From: CAVXTT01 sp963764685
Lineage (GTDB): Bacteria; Bacteroidota; Ignavibacteria; Ignavibacteriales; Ignavibacteriaceae
Assembly (NCBI GenBank): GCA_963764685.1
Contig: CAVXTT010000030.1
Coordinates: 1 to 64,000, forward strand
Length of the DNA stretch: 64,000 nt
Reading direction: 5' to 3'
Numbering within the stretch: the first letter of the stretch is position 1; each line of letters starts with the position of its first letter. Below, piece after piece: positions 39,926 through 50,602 of the stretch. The notes below the pieces were generated by a model. The model had not been told where the DNA came from. It saw only the letters and a program-made list of their open reading frames with translations, and did no database searches. Made by a program: the position numbers and the translations under genes.

Positions 39926-40481
39926 ATGGAACAGATCATTAAGGATGCAAAATCAAGAATGGATAAATCCCTCGAAGCATTAAGGGGGGAACTGAGCAAA
40001 ATACGTTCAGGTAAGGCAACCACTGCACTGCTGGACGGTATTAAAGTTGATTATTACGGAGTGCATTCTCCTGTTACCCAGGTGGGCAACCTTACTGTAC
40101 TTGACGCGCATACCTTATCATTTACTCCCTGGGATAAATCGATGCTGCTGGTTGTGGATAAAGCAATAAGAGAGGCAAATATAGGACTGAATCCTATAAG
40201 CGACGGTACAAATCTTAAAATTCCTATACCCCCATTGACTGAAGAAAGAAGGCGTGACCTTGTTAAGCTGATTAAAAAGTTTGGTGAAGACAGCAAAGGT
40301 GGCAGTAAGGAATGTAAGAAGAGATGCAAACGACCATTTAAAGAGAGAACAAAAAGATAAAAAAATTACGGAAGATGATCTGAAAGAAGCAGAAATAAAA
40401 ACACAGAAGATGACGGATGATCATATTAAAATGGTGGATGATATACTTAAGCACAAAGAAAAAGAGATTATGGAAGTCTAA
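39926..40481 (+). CDS. frr: ribosome recycling factor (one frame break)
   Basis: RRF splits post-termination ribosomes together with EF-G. The first part has LSKIRSGKATTALLDGIKVD and IPIPPLTEERRRDLVKLIKK. A frame change near 40305 leads to AKVAVRNVRRDANDHLK and a helical end. The rebuilt length is about 185 residues, as expected. The gene is essential, so the break is probably an assembly indel. Confidence 0.95.
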
Positions 40482-40488
40482 AGACTTC

Positions 40489-40520
40489 GTGCGGTCGTGC
40501 GGAGGTGCGGTCGTGCGGTC
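40489..40520. repeat. GTGCGGTC octamer repeats
   Basis: GTGCGGTC-GTGCGGAG-GTGCGGTC-GTGCGGTC directly after the frr stop: four units of eight bases with one degenerate. GC-rich in contrast to the surroundings. Confidence 0.75.
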
Positions 40521-40527
40521 GAAATTA

Positions 40528-40556
40528 GGACAGCCTTCGGGTTGTCTTTTTTTATT
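40528..40556 (+). terminator. intrinsic terminator after frr
   Basis: GACAGCC-TTCG-GGTTGTC is a 7-bp stem (one G-T pair) with a stable TTCG loop and a T7 run. Confidence 0.9.
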
Positions 40557-40626
40557 CTTTTTTTTGTAAGGCAGGGGATTGAGTGCGGCCTTTGTTAAAT
40601 TTCCTATAATAATAATCCGGAGAGTT

Positions 40627-41325
40627 ATGAAAACTATTGGATTGGTTGGAGGGGCAGGGTGGATCTCTACACTTGAGTATTATAGAATTATAAATGAAGA
40701 GGTGAACAGAAGGTTAGGCGGCCACGAATATGCCAAATGCATTCTCTATTCCTTAAACTATGGCGAAATTGAGAGCTTTAATAAAACTAATGACAAGGAA
40801 GGTGTTTTTTCACTCGTACGGGATGCATCTGTCAAAGTTGTGAATGCCGGTGCAGATTGTCTTGTGCTGTGTGCAAATACATTTCATATGTATGCCGATA
40901 GATTGAAAACTGAAATAAAGATACCGGTAATTCACGTTGCAGAAGAGCTGTCAAAAGAGATGAAAAAGAAAAAAATTCGTAAAGCAGGTCTGCTCGGTAC
41001 TAAACTGACAATGGAAATGGATTTTTATAAAAATAAGATTACTGAGGCAGGAATAGAAGTATGCATTCCGAATATGGAAGAAAGGAATTTCATTCAGCAC
41101 TCTATTACAAATGAACTGTTAAAAGGACAAATAATTGAAACTTCAAAAAAAAGATTTCTGGATATCTGCGAAAGTTTAATTGCCGGGGGTGCTGAAGGTA
41201 TAATTCTCGGCTGCACAGAAATCCCTCTCATTATTAAACAGAAAGACATAAGTGTGCCTGTATTTAATACCTTGCAGCTTCACGCCCTTGCAGCAGTAGA
41301 TTTTGCATTATCAACTAAAAGCTAA
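40627..41325 (+). CDS. aspartate/glutamate racemase family protein
   Basis: The ATG at 40627 is chosen, since MKTIGLVGGAGWISTLEYY is the family start; an in-frame start at 40579 would add unconserved residues. It has 232 residues. The two catalytic cysteines lie in LVLCANTFHMYAD and IILGCTEIPLII, matching the PLP-independent racemase fold. It interconverts L- and D-amino acids, most likely aspartate, or is a RacX-like enzyme of broad specificity. A D-amino acid could feed wall or biofilm metabolism; the stand-alone location does not tell. Confidence 0.88.
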   Translation: MKTIGLVGGAGWISTLEYYRIINEEVNRRLGGHEYAKCILYSLNYGEIESFNKTNDKEGVFSLVRDASVKVVNAGADCLVLCANTFHMYADRLKTEIKIPVIHVAEELSKEMKKKKIRKAGLLGTKLTMEMDFYKNKITEAGIEVCIPNMEERNFIQHSITNELLKGQIIETSKKRFLDICESLIAGGAEGIILGCTEIPLIIKQKDISVPVFNTLQLHALAAVDFALSTKS

Positions 41326-41375
41326 GAACCTGAACTAATGAACTAATAACTAAGAACTAACTAAGAACTAAGAAT
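41322..41375. repeat. heptanucleotide repeats (CTAAGAA)n
   Basis: Degenerate units CTAAGAA, CTAATAA, CTAAGAA and CTAACTAAGAA span the racemase stop and reach into the end of the convergent DUF116 gene. Same unit family as at 39577, 43233 and 63442. Confidence 0.7.
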
Positions 41376-42501
41376 TCTCCTAAACTCCCCCATATTAAAA
41401 TTAGTCTGAATACCTTCAGCGTGCCAATGTTTCTTACACCCGCTGCAGTCGAGTGGTACACATTGAGCAGGTACATCATATCGCTTTAATTCCCATCCCC
41501 CTTCTACAAGCTGGGGAATACAAGCCGAAGCAATTATCCCTGCTTTTTCTTTTCCTTTTTTAGGAGACCATAGTGAGAGATCTGATGCGTGGGGAATTAT
41601 ATAGACGTCAAAATTATGTTTCTTTCCCATATTGCGGAGACGGTTTACACCGCAATTCGGAGTACAGTCGCTGCATTGGAGTCCTTCCTTAACCTTTACT
41701 GCTTTACATTCATTATTTGTATGTGCACGCATACAGCCCGGTACAAGGAGGATCTTTTTTTGTGTAGTTAAATATTCCGGGCGGTAAGCCCTGTTCATTA
41801 ATTCTGCTCCAACCATATTCAAATGGTATTCATTTCTTGAACGGGTACATTGGATCCTGTCCTCGCGCCAGCGGTATCTCTGTATCGGAATTCTGAAGGA
41901 ACACTTCAACATTCTCTGTATATTTTCCGAGCACCTCAGCAGAGCGTTCAATGAACCAGGTGGTAAACGTCCTTATGGTAAAGAATATTATTTTTAACTC
42001 TTCGCCTGACAGACCCGCCCAGTATGCACGCCAGCGTACAAACCGGAGAGCCTGCTCCCTGAATTCACCGGTGGCTTCAAACCATTTACATACGTGATCA
42101 ATATCTTCAAGCGATGGGAAACCGGCAGATATATCAATTCTTTTTTTTGGAAGGAGAAAGAGAGTAAAAAGAATTCCTCGTGAATAATCAATTGCAGGTT
42201 TATAACGCTGATGTTTTTTTCTCCACTCTGACATTTTAGAGAGAGTAATGAAAGGAGCGTGTTTAACAGCGAGAGCCCTGCCTGCGTAGGCACGCCATAA
42301 AATACCAAAGCTTAAAAGCTCAAGGATGTATTCTTCAATCTCCCGGATCTGCTCAAGATTGTACTGCCGCAGGTATTTAATATAATCCTCTGCGATGGGG
42401 GTAATAGTGATTGAGGATTTAAGAATTACCTCATCGGTAAATTTCCTTACATCCCTGTAATAGGCATCGGGACTCTTTAAAGAATAAGTTGCACCATTCA
42501 T
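41361..42501 (-). CDS. DUF116 domain protein (one frame break)
   Basis: An N-terminal piece of 223 residues (from 42501), with no known motif but a helical character, joins near 41835 to a cysteine-rich DUF116 domain: VPGCMRAHTNNECKAVKV, CSDCTPNCGVNRL, and CVPLDCSGCKKHW. At least eight cysteines could hold metal or an Fe-S cluster. DUF116 proteins have no established function. The joined protein is about 379 residues. The gene converges on the racemase gene across a heptad repeat. Confidence 0.8.
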
Positions 42502-42924
42502 TAAATTTTAATTCCGCCTTGTAGTTCGATGCAAATTTAAGAAATAATATCAAAACTTGCGGTACTATATTCTTAGTTCCCGCACCACTGTCCAAATTAA
42601 ATTGAATTATAATAAAAAGATGATGATATAATCATTTTTTGACAGATTATGTATTAAAGTCTGGAACAATCCCCTCTCTAAAACAATGACTGCTCGGGGG
42701 AATAATTCATATTAGGCTTAAGTGGCTAATCAGCGCTTAAAGGTATCTTCTACGATCTGTATCAGCAAAATAGAAATGTTAACCAATTGTTTTTTATTCC
42801 AATGTTTTGGACAAATGCATTATTCCTGCCGTGCAGCCTTATCCCCTTATTCTGCTTCCTTAAAAGGACTGGTATCCTCAGTAAATCAGTATTTGCTTAA
42901 CTGAAATACAAAACTTTTCCTGAG

Positions 42925-43060
42925 CCTTAGTAGCAATATACACCCACAAACTCTTAACCTTATTACCTTATCTGAGAGCAATTTATCAGCAGAATTCCGT
43001 AAGGTCTTGGATAAGCTAATAAGGTGTTAATGTTGGGGGTGGTACTCCTTGCTACTAAGG
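42925..43060. repeat. 136-bp imperfect palindrome
   Basis: CCTTAGTAGCAA (42925) and TTGCTACTAAGG (to 43060) pair perfectly for 12 bases. The next 35 bases inward also pair with few gaps (CTTAACCTTATTACCTTATC against GATAAGCTAATAAGGTGTTAA). The 42502-43300 spacer otherwise holds only a heptad array; I see no gene in it. Confidence 0.8.
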
Positions 43061-43232
43061 TTTCGAACAGATTTCAGCAATATCATTTTGCCTGCCTGAT
43101 AATTGACTATCAATAACTAATAACTTTAAGGCTAAATAATTTGTGATCAATACAAATTTATCACCTTTTTATGAGGGACTCTTTTTTACTCTATCGTTTT
43201 TGGACAGGTCTGAGTTCCCGACAATCCATCCG

Positions 43233-43295
43233 GGAACTAAAAACTAAGAACCAAGAACCAAGAACCAAGAACTAAGAACTAAGAACCAAGAACAA
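43233..43295. repeat. heptanucleotide repeats (AACYAAG)n
   Basis: About nine heptads in a row, AACTAAG and AACCAAG mixed, directly after the stop of the minus-strand T9SS gene. The longest regular array of this unit in the window. Confidence 0.9.
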
Positions 43296-43300
43296 ACATC

Positions 43301-44755
43301 TTACTTCATCAGAATCATCTTCTTCGTACTAACATAATTTCCTGCAGTCAATGTATAGAAATAAACTCCGCTGGCTAAATTATATTCAGAAGAATTGAGT
43401 GTATATGTATGTGTCCCTGCATTCATATATCGGTTTAAGGGTTCAGCTACCAGGTTTCCAAGAATGTTATAAACCTTTATACTGACAACTGAGGCTTCCG
43501 GAATGGTATATCTTATATTTGTTGAGGGATTGAACGGATTTGGATATGCTTCGTGCAGCATAAAAGAATTAAGTTCTGCAGGTAACTCATCAATAGCTGT
43601 TTGAACATCTCCTGCCATAAAAGTTAATGCGGCATCTTCCAGTCCTCCGGATGCAGAATTTGATCCTGCGACAAGAAAATTTCCATCTCCATTATTTAAG
43701 AGGTCATAAGCTCTTTCAGGACCTTCGCCGCCGATAATTTTAGTCCAGTTTGTATCTCCCGCAGCATTTACACTTATTATATAATAATCCATAAATCCTG
43801 CAGTTGAATTTTGAGTTGTATTTCCAGCAAGAATAAACTCATCGGTATTCAGCTGCATAATATCCCTGCCTTCTTCATAAGCAGAAGATCCATAGGTTTT
43901 TTGGAATATCATATCACCGGATGAGTTTAGCCGTAAAAGGTAGACATCCAATTCTCCGGCACCAGATGAGCTTGTATGCCCCAGCACCATCAGGTCGTTA
44001 TTTGATGCTTCAATTATTGCAGTTCCTTCTTCAAAATCTGCACCGCCGAAGGTCTTCGTCCACAGTGATTCCCCTGTAGTATTTATTTTCATCACCATAA
44101 GAGATGACCAATCCATTACTCCCGTAACGGCAAAAGCACCGTCTGAAGTTTTACAAATAGCATACGCTGCATCGTTACCTGCGGTACCGTAGGTTTGTGT
44201 CCACAATGTATCTCCGCTGCTGTTTATTCTTATTATCCAGATATCTTCAGCACCGGCACCGGTTGAACTGGTTAGCGCAGAGATAATAAATCCATTATCA
44301 TCTGTTTCAAGTACCTGGTATGCTATTTCCTTCCCTGCGCCTCCGTAGGTTTTCGTCCATAGTGTATCTCCCTGGTCATTGAACTTAACAATATATGCCT
44401 GTTCAAAATCTGTTTCTGAATCTGAAAGGCCAACGGTCAGATAATTTCCATCTGAAGTTTGAATTACATCAGTAAGTACGTCCATTCCGGATCCCCCGAA
44501 ATGAAAGGTGAAGAGGGAATCTCCCGAGGGGGTTGTCTTGCCGATAAATGCGTTACCCCATCTTCCAAGACCATAGGATTGGGTAAATCCTACAAATATA
44601 TAACCGCTGTCGTGTGCATTAACAACGGCATCTGCTTCATCATAAGCATCTCCGCCGTAATATTTTGTCCATAACACATCTCCCGGCTTTTGAGCAAAGG
44701 AATTAAAGAAAAGCAGTGTAAAAAGACATAGTAATCGAATTGAAAAATTTAACAT
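43301..44755 (-). CDS. T9SS-exported repeat protein (beta-propeller-like)
   Basis: An intact 484-residue secreted protein with a signal peptide (MLNFSIRLLCLFTLLFF). About seven repeats of roughly 50 residues share GDTLWTKTYGGxxxExA followed by a turn GxFxVxG, as in propeller proteins of Bacteroidota. A type A sorting domain ends it: AYPNPFNPSTNIRYTIPE and a final STKKMILMK. It should be exported by T9SS; no enzymatic motif is seen. Confidence 0.85.
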   Translation of the reverse strand: MLNFSIRLLCLFTLLFFNSFAQKPGDVLWTKYYGGDAYDEADAVVNAHDSGYIFVGFTQSYGLGRWGNAFIGKTTPSGDSLFTFHFGGSGMDVLTDVIQTSDGNYLTVGLSDSETDFEQAYIVKFNDQGDTLWTKTYGGAGKEIAYQVLETDDNGFIISALTSSTGAGAEDIWIIRINSSGDTLWTQTYGTAGNDAAYAICKTSDGAFAVTGVMDWSSLMVMKINTTGESLWTKTFGGADFEEGTAIIEASNNDLMVLGHTSSSGAGELDVYLLRLNSSGDMIFQKTYGSSAYEEGRDIMQLNTDEFILAGNTTQNSTAGFMDYYIISVNAAGDTNWTKIIGGEGPERAYDLLNNGDGNFLVAGSNSASGGLEDAALTFMAGDVQTAIDELPAELNSFMLHEAYPNPFNPSTNIRYTIPEASVVSIKVYNILGNLVAEPLNRYMNAGTHTYTLNSSEYNLASGVYFYTLTAGNYVSTKKMILMK

Positions 44756-45040
44756 ATCACTCCTGAGTATCTAATAGGGTTTTGAATTTTTGCCGTGCAA
44801 ATATAAAGAAAAATATAAGGGGTGCACGGCTGATGTGATAAATGGCAAATAAAGAGGGAGCGTGTCCAAATAAGATGATAAAATTTATTCTCCTTAATAA
44901 CCAACCCGGATAGCGGGGATACGAAATGCTCCCGGGAGGTGCCTCTTAAAAGAAGCTTATTTTATATATTTTCTAAATTATAAAACTTAACGTTATTTTT
45001 TTTAAGTTTAGTAATTGAATTTCCTGTATCACCGAGGAGA

Positions 45041-45730
45041 ATGAAACTTAAAAAAATAATTCCGAAAATTGATCTCTCCTCATACTCTTCTTATTTGAAT
45101 AGAAATATGTTAAAAAGCATATTCATATTCAGCGGGGGTATGATTTTATTTATTTTTGGATGTCTGATTTATGGTGTGCTGCTTAATTTAGGAGACGACA
45201 CACTGGAAGAATCGATGCGGCTGAAAGGGTACGGGGTGCTGAGAAATCCTAATCTTCTCATAGACAGGAGCAGCTATAGTGTTAGTCTATTTGAGGATAC
45301 TGTGCTGATCAAAAGTTACCGTGCCAGCTTCGGAAGGAATGTTGTCCACCAGAAGACCAGGAATAATGACGGCTGTACTCCTGTGGGTGAATACGAAATA
45401 TGTTCAATAGATTCAGCTCATAAATATTATAAGTTTTTGCAGATAAATTACCCTAATCTTAAGGATGCCACAGATGCATTACGTTATGGTTTTATCAATC
45501 AGAGACAGTTTGATCAGATCAAGTTTGATTTTTATTATGCGGGGTGTGTTACCCCGGAAACTTCGCTGGGGGGAAATATAGGCATACACGGTATCGGAGA
45601 GTATAATTATTTTTTTAAAAACCTTCCGTTTGTTTATAATTGGACGGATGGTTCTGTTGCTGTAAGCAATGAAAGTATTGATGAAATAACTTCCGTTATT
45701 AAGAAAGGAACTAAAGTTGTTATCAAATAA
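45041..45730 (+). CDS. L,D-transpeptidase (YkuD)-like protein with Ser in place of the catalytic Cys
   Basis: A 229-residue protein with one N-terminal membrane segment (IFSGGMILFIFGCLIYGVLL) and a YkuD-like periplasmic domain. Conserved elements are NDGCTPVGEYEICS (substrate-side), GGNIGIHGIGEY with the catalytic histidine, and WTDGSVAVSNESIDEI. In active YafK/YkuD enzymes the last reads DGC or HGC; here the codon at 45653-45655 is TCT (Ser) where TGT or TGC would give Cys. It may be an inactive, wall-binding relative, or the base may be wrong. It overlaps the next lipoprotein gene by 14 bases. Confidence 0.8.
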   Translation: MKLKKIIPKIDLSSYSSYLNRNMLKSIFIFSGGMILFIFGCLIYGVLLNLGDDTLEESMRLKGYGVLRNPNLLIDRSSYSVSLFEDTVLIKSYRASFGRNVVHQKTRNNDGCTPVGEYEICSIDSAHKYYKFLQINYPNLKDATDALRYGFINQRQFDQIKFDFYYAGCVTPETSLGGNIGIHGIGEYNYFFKNLPFVYNWTDGSVAVSNESIDEITSVIKKGTKVVIK

Positions 45731-46331
45731 ACTTCTCATATTAATAGCTGCCCTGGGGACCCTTTTAATTCTTTCCTGCGGGGAGGATACCAGGGCACCG
45801 CTGATAGATTTTCAAAACCAGGATTATGTTTTAAAGAGAGCAAAAGAATCACTGGGACAAAATGTTAAGTTTGCTAATTCCGGCTATTTTACTGCTGATT
45901 CTGCATTATCCGTTGCAGCAGGAGTTGAAGTTGCCAATAAAGACAGCTGGGGAATAAAATTTTATCTTCTGGCAATAGATGGATACCGAACTGAAGAAAA
46001 GCTTACGAATCCGACCTGTACGACGGATCTTTCAATGAAGCCCTTAATTAAAAAAATCAAGTTCCCTGATTTCGATTACGAACTGATTTATTACAATTCG
46101 CAGGACTACTTTATGGGAAGCGGGGGAGGAGAAGTGTTCTCCTACATAGCTGATTTTAATCTCAAGAGAATATACTATGCTCACCTCATCACGGAAAGTG
46201 ATGCCAAAATATCCTTATTTATATCGGAAAATACGGAACTCCCGATTATTAAGAATTTCTTCATAGGAAACTTTAAGAGGGATTATCCTTCATTTACTCT
46301 GTTGTCCGAAGACAAGAAGTTAGATTTCTGA
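45717..46331 (+). CDS. hypothetical lipoprotein
   Basis: 204 residues with a lipobox (LLILSC at about residues 16-21) and no recognised domain. The body is mixed alpha/beta with two cysteines. It overlaps the YkuD-like gene by 14 bases and lies 19 bases before the Omp85-like gene, so it is probably co-transcribed with both. Envelope role inferred from the signal and the neighbours. Confidence 0.65.
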   Translation: MLSNKLLILIAALGTLLILSCGEDTRAPLIDFQNQDYVLKRAKESLGQNVKFANSGYFTADSALSVAAGVEVANKDSWGIKFYLLAIDGYRTEEKLTNPTCTTDLSMKPLIKKIKFPDFDYELIYYNSQDYFMGSGGGEVFSYIADFNLKRIYYAHLITESDAKISLFISENTELPIIKNFFIGNFKRDYPSFTLLSEDKKLDF

Positions 46332-46350
46332 TATAATTTATTGAGATACG

Positions 46351-48373
46351 ATGTTCAGGATTTTGGTATTTACTACCATTGCTTTCTATGCTTCAGCTTT
46401 TCAGAAACTACATGGGCAGGAACAGTATGAGCTTATGGAAATTAAATTCGAGGGGAATGAGGAATTTATCATCCGGCGAATTAAAGGATGTAATTTATTC
46501 CGAGGAAACTCCTTTCTGGCTCTGGAAATTCCTGAATTCATTTACTCCTCTTGGTGCTCCCCCTGTCTATTTAGATTCAACAAGTATACCTATCGATCTG
46601 CAGGCACTAAAACAATATTATAATACAAACGGTTTCTTTTCTTCCAGGGCTTCCGGTGATTACCAGATCGATACCACTGATAAAGAAGCCGTGCTCATTT
46701 ATAAGATCAGTGAAGGGGAACCATCTACTTATGGTAAATTTCTTTTTACAGGACTCGATTCAATTTCCGGACTTTTACGTGCATGATGTGGAGGAAACTA
46801 TTATTGTTGATTCAAGCGAGCGGTATAACCAGCCGATTCTTGAGGACAATATTAAGGCTTCTGTAAATACTCTCTTAAACAACGGTTATATGCTTGCAGA
46901 ATTCGACAGTACGGTTATTTATCGCGATACAACAAAGCTCAAGGCTGACATCGAAATTTATTATACTACCGGGAATCATTTTACGGTTGATTCAATAAAG
47001 GTTCACAAGGAGGGAGTAGGGGCGCATCATGTTGATGACGATGATCTGATCAGAATATCCGATCTTAGATAAAGGGGAACAGTTCAGCGCTGCCAGAGTA
47101 AGAGCAAGCCAGGAGCGGTTATTCAGGACGGGTCTATTCAATTCGATAAATATCAGACCTTATACTTCTGATACCATTAACAGCCGCCTGGTTAACTTCA
47201 GTATCGAAGGAACAATAGGCGAAATGAATGAATTATCCCCCGAAATTATTACAAATAATCAGGCTAATGCACTTGAATGTAGGACTCGGTGCAACGTATA
47301 TAAGAAAGAACTTTCTTCGGCAGTGCGCGCAAACTAACACTCAGCTGCTTCATTCGGTCTGCAGGATATTTTCAGCATCGATTACTCAAATCTGTTTCAG
47401 CGCTTTTCTTTCAGGGATACCACTCTCCTCGGCTTTGTCGATTCACGTATTATGATTGAACAGCCATATCTGTTCAATGAACTTATTTATGGCATTCTGG
47501 AATTCTACGCTACAATTAATAAGCAGTCAAATTATAATAACACTATATACGGTTCCAAGCTTACATTTGATTTTGAACTGCCTGAGTTCACCTTTATTAA
47601 TTTTCTAAAGACATATTATAACGTAGAAGTAAGCAATGAAGTATACCGGACAAATAATGACAGTCTTTCAAGAAAACTTATTTCTGCTGTAGGTGTAGAC
47701 TTCGGGAAAACCACTACCGATAATGCTCTTTTCCCGACCAAAGGATATAACATTTCTATGCAGCTTGAGGAGGCAAACCTCCTTCCCTTTATAATCGGGA
47801 ATATTATTGCGGATAAATTTACAGGAGCACTTTTTTACAGGGTACTTTTTAACAGCTGCATTTTATACCGCTTTTACATCAGAACGAAATACAGTTCTTG
47901 CCGGAAAATTCAAAACCGGACATCTGCAGCCATACAAGGGTGATTATGCAGGACTGCCGATAAACCGGACATTTTATGCGGGAGGAAGCAATTCAGTCAG
48001 GGGCTGGAGAGCAAATGAACTTTATCCCAGGGAGGCGCCCAGTATTATCAATGAGATAAATAATATGGGGTTAAATTATAAAGGGGGTACTTTTCTGCTG
48101 GAGAGTTCAGTGGAGTTCAGATACCGGTTCCTGGAAAGCTTTGGCGCTGCAGTCTTTGCAGACGCAGGAAATGCCTGGCTCAGCTACAAAGATTTCAGGT
48201 TTGATGAAACTGCCCTTGCTGTGGGTGTAGGACTCCGTTATTACTCTTCAGTTGCTCCTTTCCGCTTTGACTTTGGAATTAAGTTCTGGGATCCTGATGA
48301 TCAACAATTTATTTTCAGCCAGCAGTTCATTCAGAATGTGGTTTTTCATTTCGGAATAGGGGAAGCCTTCTGA
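46351..48373 (+). CDS. BamA/Omp85-family outer membrane protein, copy 1 (about six frame breaks)
   Basis: A signal peptide, then POTRA-like domains (YELMEIKFEGNEEF; NNGYMLAEFDSTV) and an Omp85 barrel whose end has RTFYAGGSNSVRGWRANEL, the VRGW motif of the L6 loop, and VGLRYYSSVAPFRFDFGIKFW as the last strands. Frame changes lie near 46465, 46765, 47070, 47270, 47330 and 47845. All pieces still align to copy 2 at 48502, and I found no stop inside a frame that needs anything but an indel. The full protein would have about 670 residues. It should insert or export outer membrane proteins or be a surface antigen relative. Confidence 0.7.
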
Positions 48374-48375
48374 TT

Positions 48376-48409
48376 GGTTTCCGGGATATGGGTTCGTGAA
48401 CCCGGAACC
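48376..48409 (+). terminator. possible terminator between the Omp85 copies
   Basis: GGTTTCCGGG and CCCGGAACC pair with one bulge, with a nested GGGTTCGTGAACCC. The following stretch is T-rich but not a clean run. Confidence 0.4.
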
Positions 48410-48501
48410 TTTATACTGATCATTTTATTTATAAACCCGCAGGAAGAATTTTTAAATATAAGCAGGATGTAGTATTTTCAATCTGCAAATCCTAAAACAT
48501 T

Positions 48502-50540
48502 ATGATGCGCAGAACTCTGCTTCTTTTTTTCTCACGTACGCGTGTGTTCTGAGCGCCCAGGATCTCTATGAGCTGGACGGGATAGAATTTAAGGGAAATA
48601 ATTTCTTTTCAGCTTCTCTTTTAAAAGAAATCATTTTTAGTGAACAAACTCCCCCCTGGTATTGGAAATTTCTTAATTCCTTCACAAGTCTTGGCAAGCC
48701 GCCGCAATATTTTGACTCCTCCTTAATACCAGTAGATGTCGCCGCATTAAAGGGATTCTATAATGATAAAGGCTTTTTTAAGAATGAGATTGGTTATGAG
48801 TATACAGTTGATACCAGCAGCAAATCTGTTACGCTTATCTATCTCATAAATGAAATGGAGCCGGCTCAGTACGGAAGACCCACATTGCATTTTAAAACAG
48901 ATATCCCGGCTTTCCTGCAGGATAAGCTTTATGTAGATCTTGATCTCGATTCCACTTACCGCTATGACCAGGAAAAGCTTGAACAGGAGATAAAGGAATC
49001 CATTGGACTATTAACCAATAATGGTTTTATGCTTGCCAGGTTCGACAGTACAATAATTTCACGAGATACATTGAATGACCGGGCGGATATTTCAATATAT
49101 ATAGACCCCGGAAAACGTTATACGATAAGCGAGATCAGAATTGAAAAAACAGGTGAAGGCAGTTCGCTTGTAACCGATAAGCTGCTCAGGGAAGTAGCTG
49201 CAATTCAGCCGGGAGAATTTTACAGCCGGGAGAAAGTAAGTAAAAGTCAAACACGTCTCTTCCGGACAGGGCTTTTTAATTTTGTAAGTCTTAACGGAAT
49301 TGTTGAAGACAGCACAAATAAAATCCCGCTGAGGCTTATGGGAAGTATCGATAAGATGAATGAGCTGTCTCCCGAAATTGTAATGGATAATGAAGGGAAC
49401 TCATTCAACCTGGGTTTGGGAGCTTCCTATATAAGAAAGAATTTCTTTGGTGATGCAAGGAAATTTACCCTGGCTTCGAAATTTGGAATTATTGACGTAG
49501 TTAACTTTAATTTTGAGAATATTTTTAAGAAACCTGAAGAGCGGGACTCCACTTTTCAGGGATACATCGATCTGAGTGCAAAGGTAGAACAGCCCTATAT
49601 GTTTAATAAACCCATATTCGGGAGTCTGGAACTATATTCTCAATTTTTCACTATCCTTAGAAATACTCTCCGTACGATAGGAGGGAAAATAGTATTCGAT
49701 TTTGAAATGCCGGAGTATACTTTTGTAAGTATGCTTAAGCCGTATTATAATATCGAATTCGTTGAATACATTCCTTTTATCGAGGGATCTACTGTCGACA
49801 TAAATATTAACAGTGTAACATCAAGTATCGGGGCAGAAACCGGAACATCGAAGATTGATGATATACTTTTTCCCACTGCTGGTTACAATAGCACCTTACT
49901 TGCAGAAATGTCGGCAAGCCATACAGGAACTTTAATCGGGGGAAGTTATACGGATACTTTGAATTATGACCCGAACTATGCCGAGACAGCATATTTTTAT
50001 AAGACACAATTGACTAATGCTGTTTACTTTCCTCTGAATTATAGAAACACCCTGGTGTTCGGAGCCAAATTTAAAGTAGGCTATATACAGACAATTAAGG
50101 GAAGTGAATATCTTATCCCGCCAAACAGGACATTCTTTGCAGGGGGAAGCAACTCGGTAAGGGGCTGGCGTGCAAGAGAACTTACTCCTGCAGATACAAT
50201 ACAATATTACGGGCTTACTCTGAGTACGAATTCAGGAGATTATCTTCTCGGCGGTACATTCCTTATGGAAGGTTCTTTCGAATACAGGATACGTTTTCTT
50301 AAACAGTACGGCCTGGTATTCTTCGGAGATTATGGAAATGTATGGAATGGTTATAAAAATATAAGGATCGATGAGATTGCTGTGGCTACAGGTCTCGGGT
50401 TCAGGTATTTCTCCAGCATTGCTCCATTCAGGCTCGACTTTGGTATTAAATTCTATAACCCTGCCGATAAGAAATTTATCTTTCAAAAACCCTTCTTCAA
50501 ACAGATCGAATTTCATTTTGCCATTGGCGAAGCATTCTAA
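48502..50540 (+). CDS. BamA/Omp85-family outer membrane protein, copy 2 (one frame break)
   Basis: The ATG at 48502 starts a basic N-terminus, broken near 48550, after which CVLSAQDLYELDGIEFKGNN opens the first POTRA-like domain. The rest is one open frame: further POTRA motifs (NNGFMLARFDSTI, EIRIEKTGEG) and a 16-strand barrel region with NRTFFAGGSNSVRGWRAREL and FRYFSSIAPFRLDFGIKFY near the end. It is the tandem paralogue of the copy at 46351. A single housekeeping BamA would normally sit near other biogenesis genes; these two are probably specialised members. About 675 residues in total. Confidence 0.87.
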
Positions 50541-50542
50541 TT

Positions 50543-50567
50543 GTTCCAGAGTTTGAAGCACTGGAAC
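50543..50567 (+). terminator. possible terminator after Omp85 copy 2
   Basis: GTTCCAG and CTGGAAC form a 7-bp stem just after the stop; no T-run follows. Confidence 0.3.
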
Positions 50568-50602
50568 TGCTAAGCATTAACGTGCTGCCAAATGAGCAAT
50601 CC

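Noticed and set aside
42722..42904. 60-residue plus-strand frame in the 42.5-43.3 kb spacer
   Set aside because: No ribosome site, odd cysteine-rich composition and no family resemblance; probably chance.
43233..43295. Telomere-like or CRISPR-like repeat
   Set aside because: Only about nine units of 7 bases, not at a contig end, no spacers.
49807..50561. Minus-strand frames within Omp85 copy 2
   Set aside because: Antisense to a well-supported barrel-coding frame.
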